A DNA stretch of 5,996 nt from GWA2-46-10 sp964361435 (lineage in GTDB: Bacteria > Patescibacteriota > Minisyncoccia > UBA6257 > Colwellbacteraceae). Made by a program: the position numbers and the translations under genes. Numbering within the stretch: position 1 is the stretch's first letter; every line of letters starts with the position of its first letter. Where the stretch lies: positions 1 to 5,996 of the forward strand of contig CAYIAN010000031.1 in the NCBI GenBank assembly GCA_964361435.1. Direction: 5' to 3'. Of this stretch, positions 5,335 through 5,996 are shown one piece after another. The notes below the pieces were generated by a model. That model made no database searches. It saw only the letters and a program-made list of their open reading frames with translations, and was not told the origin of the DNA.

Positions 5335-5658
5335 CTACCCCGTCTTTATCTCCACCTCCACTCCGGCTGGGAGGTTTAAGTCACTTAGGGCTTCTATAAT
5401 CTTGGCGGAAGGCTTCTCAACATCTATAAGTCTCTTGTGTACCCTTAATTCAAACTGCTCTCTGGCATCCTTGTGAACGAAGGTGGAGCGGTTAACCGTA
5501 TATCTCTTGAAACCCGTAGGAAGAGGAATGGGGCCAACAATCTTGGCGTTTTGGCGCTCCAGGGTGTCTACAATCTGTTTTACAGAATTATCTAAAAGAC
5601 GGTGGTCATATGATTTGACCCTGAGCCTCAATTTATCGTTTTGTTCTTTTTCTGCCAT
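5335..5658 (-). CDS. rpsJ: 30S ribosomal protein S10 (NusE)
   Basis: S10 is part of the 30S head and, as NusE, joins NusB in transcription antitermination. The 107-residue product has normal length and clear signatures: LRLRVKSYDHRLLDNSVKQI, the GPIPLPTGFKRYTVNRSTFVHKD loop (split here as GPIPLPT, KRYTVNRS and HKDAREQFE), and VHKRLIDVEKPS. A basic-acidic N-terminal extension (MAEKEQND) precedes the usual start. The ATG at 5658 follows tuf by 53 bases, with only a weak GAG-like match upstream. It ends in TAG, and the normally adjacent rplC lies 3.4 kb further on, beyond the insert. Only a weak 4-base-pair hairpin (5285-5272) follows, so read-through into the abiE genes is possible. Confidence 0.97.
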   Translation of the reverse strand: MAEKEQNDKLRLRVKSYDHRLLDNSVKQIVDTLERQNAKIVGPIPLPTGFKRYTVNRSTFVHKDAREQFELRVHKRLIDVEKPSAKIIEALSDLNLPAGVEVEIKTG

Positions 5659-5674
5659 TTTTAAGTTTCTCTAT

Positions 5675-5702
5675 CTAGCGCCCCTCAAAGGAGAGATGCT
5701 AG
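5675..5702 (-). other. Hairpin in the tuf-rpsJ spacer
   Basis: On the minus strand CTAGC (5702-5698) pairs with GCTAG (5679-5675), and inside it TCTCTC (5696-5691) pairs with GAGGGG (5686-5681). The result is an 11-pair stem with one A-C mismatch, two U-G pairs and a CTTT loop. No T run follows, so it is not an intrinsic terminator. It fills most of the 53-base spacer and could affect RNA processing, or differential expression of tuf and rpsJ; the role is unknown. Confidence 0.45.
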
Positions 5703-5711
5703 GAGAGATAC

Positions 5712-5996
5712 CTACTTATTAACCTTTGTTACTACTCCTGCTCCAACCGTCTTACCTCCTTCTCTAATTGCGAAGCGAGTTTTCTCTTCCAGTGCAATGG
5801 GGTTAATGAGCTTCACGGATACGTTAACGGTATCCCCTGGCATAGCCATTTCAGTGCCCTCGGGCAAGGTTACTTCACCTGTTACGTCCGTGGTGCGGAT
5901 GTAAAACTGAGGTTTGTATCCTGGGAAAACAGGTGTGTGACGACCTCCTTCCTCTTTGGATAGAAGATACACTTCAGTTTCGAATTCAGTGTGAGG
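5712..5996 (-). CDS. tuf: Elongation factor Tu, C-terminal fragment (domain III, cut by window edge)
   Basis: EF-Tu delivers aminoacyl-tRNA to the ribosome as a GTP complex. Only the last 94 codons lie in the window, reading in from the right edge as PHTEFETEVYLLSKEEGGRH. They cover domain III: HTPVFPGYKPQFYIRTTDVTG, MAMPGD, then RFAIREGGKTVGAGVVTKV at the C-terminus. This is near-canonical sequence, with FAIREGG and the end of the protein as expected. The stop is TAG at 5714-5712. The gene is intact as far as can be seen and precedes rpsJ in the usual str-to-S10 junction. Confidence 0.97.
   Translation of the reverse strand, partial: PHTEFETEVYLLSKEEGGRHTPVFPGYKPQFYIRTTDVTGEVTLPEGTEMAMPGDTVNVSVKLINPIALEEKTRFAIREGGKTVGAGVVTKVNK

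Noticed and set aside
1..5996. Alternative genetic code (TGA as glycine)
   Set aside because: All core genes read through without in-frame TGA, and AbiEi ends on TGA exactly at the overlapping start of AbiEii.
1..5996. tRNA, rRNA or CRISPR array
   Set aside because: No cloverleaf, rRNA-like stretch or regular repeat-spacer pattern is visible on either strand.

Overview
This window is a minus-strand segment of a bacterial str/S10 ribosomal operon that is interrupted by a defence-type gene cluster. Read in the direction of transcription (right to left), it holds the end of tuf (EF-Tu), rpsJ (S10), a foreign-looking block of four genes, then rplC (L3), rplD (L4), rplW (L23) and the first two thirds of rplB (L2). 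The order tuf-rpsJ-rplC-rplD-rplW-rplB is the widely conserved bacterial order. Both flanks of the block fit it, so the block reads as an insertion between rpsJ and rplC rather than an assembly join of unrelated pieces.

The organism is probably a member of the Candidate Phyla Radiation (Patescibacteria), possibly Microgenomates-like. This is an inference from compact ribosomal proteins (L3 of only about 143 residues lacking the usual central segment, L23 of 84), tightly packed or overlapping starts, almost no Shine-Dalgarno sequences, and an AbiE-type pair of a kind often seen in these genomes. All genes read with the standard code; TGA is used as a stop (AbiEi), which argues against the TGA-glycine lineages.

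The block (about 1909-5334) has two units. The first is an AbiEi/AbiEii type IV toxin-antitoxin pair with a 4-base ATGA overlap, driven by a good sigma70-like promoter whose predicted start falls on the A of the abiEi ATG. The second is a two-gene unit with its own promoter, again placed to give a leaderless message. Its genes are a protein joining an N-terminal EVE/PUA-like module (a modified-base reader fold) to a C-terminal PD-(D/E)XK-like nuclease domain, and an MBL-fold metallohydrolase whose ATG directly abuts the upstream stop. The EVE-nuclease/MBL unit is the best candidate for a little-described system.

The 104-base gap between the MBL gene and rplC is dense in signals: a terminator-like hairpin with a T-rich tail, a promoter that starts inside that hairpin, an imperfect tandem duplication, and three GCCCT copies exactly 35 bases apart that could pair in turn with one GGGGC. 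I infer that the insert is insulated by a terminator and that rplC-rplD-rplW-rplB has its own promoter and perhaps an attenuator.
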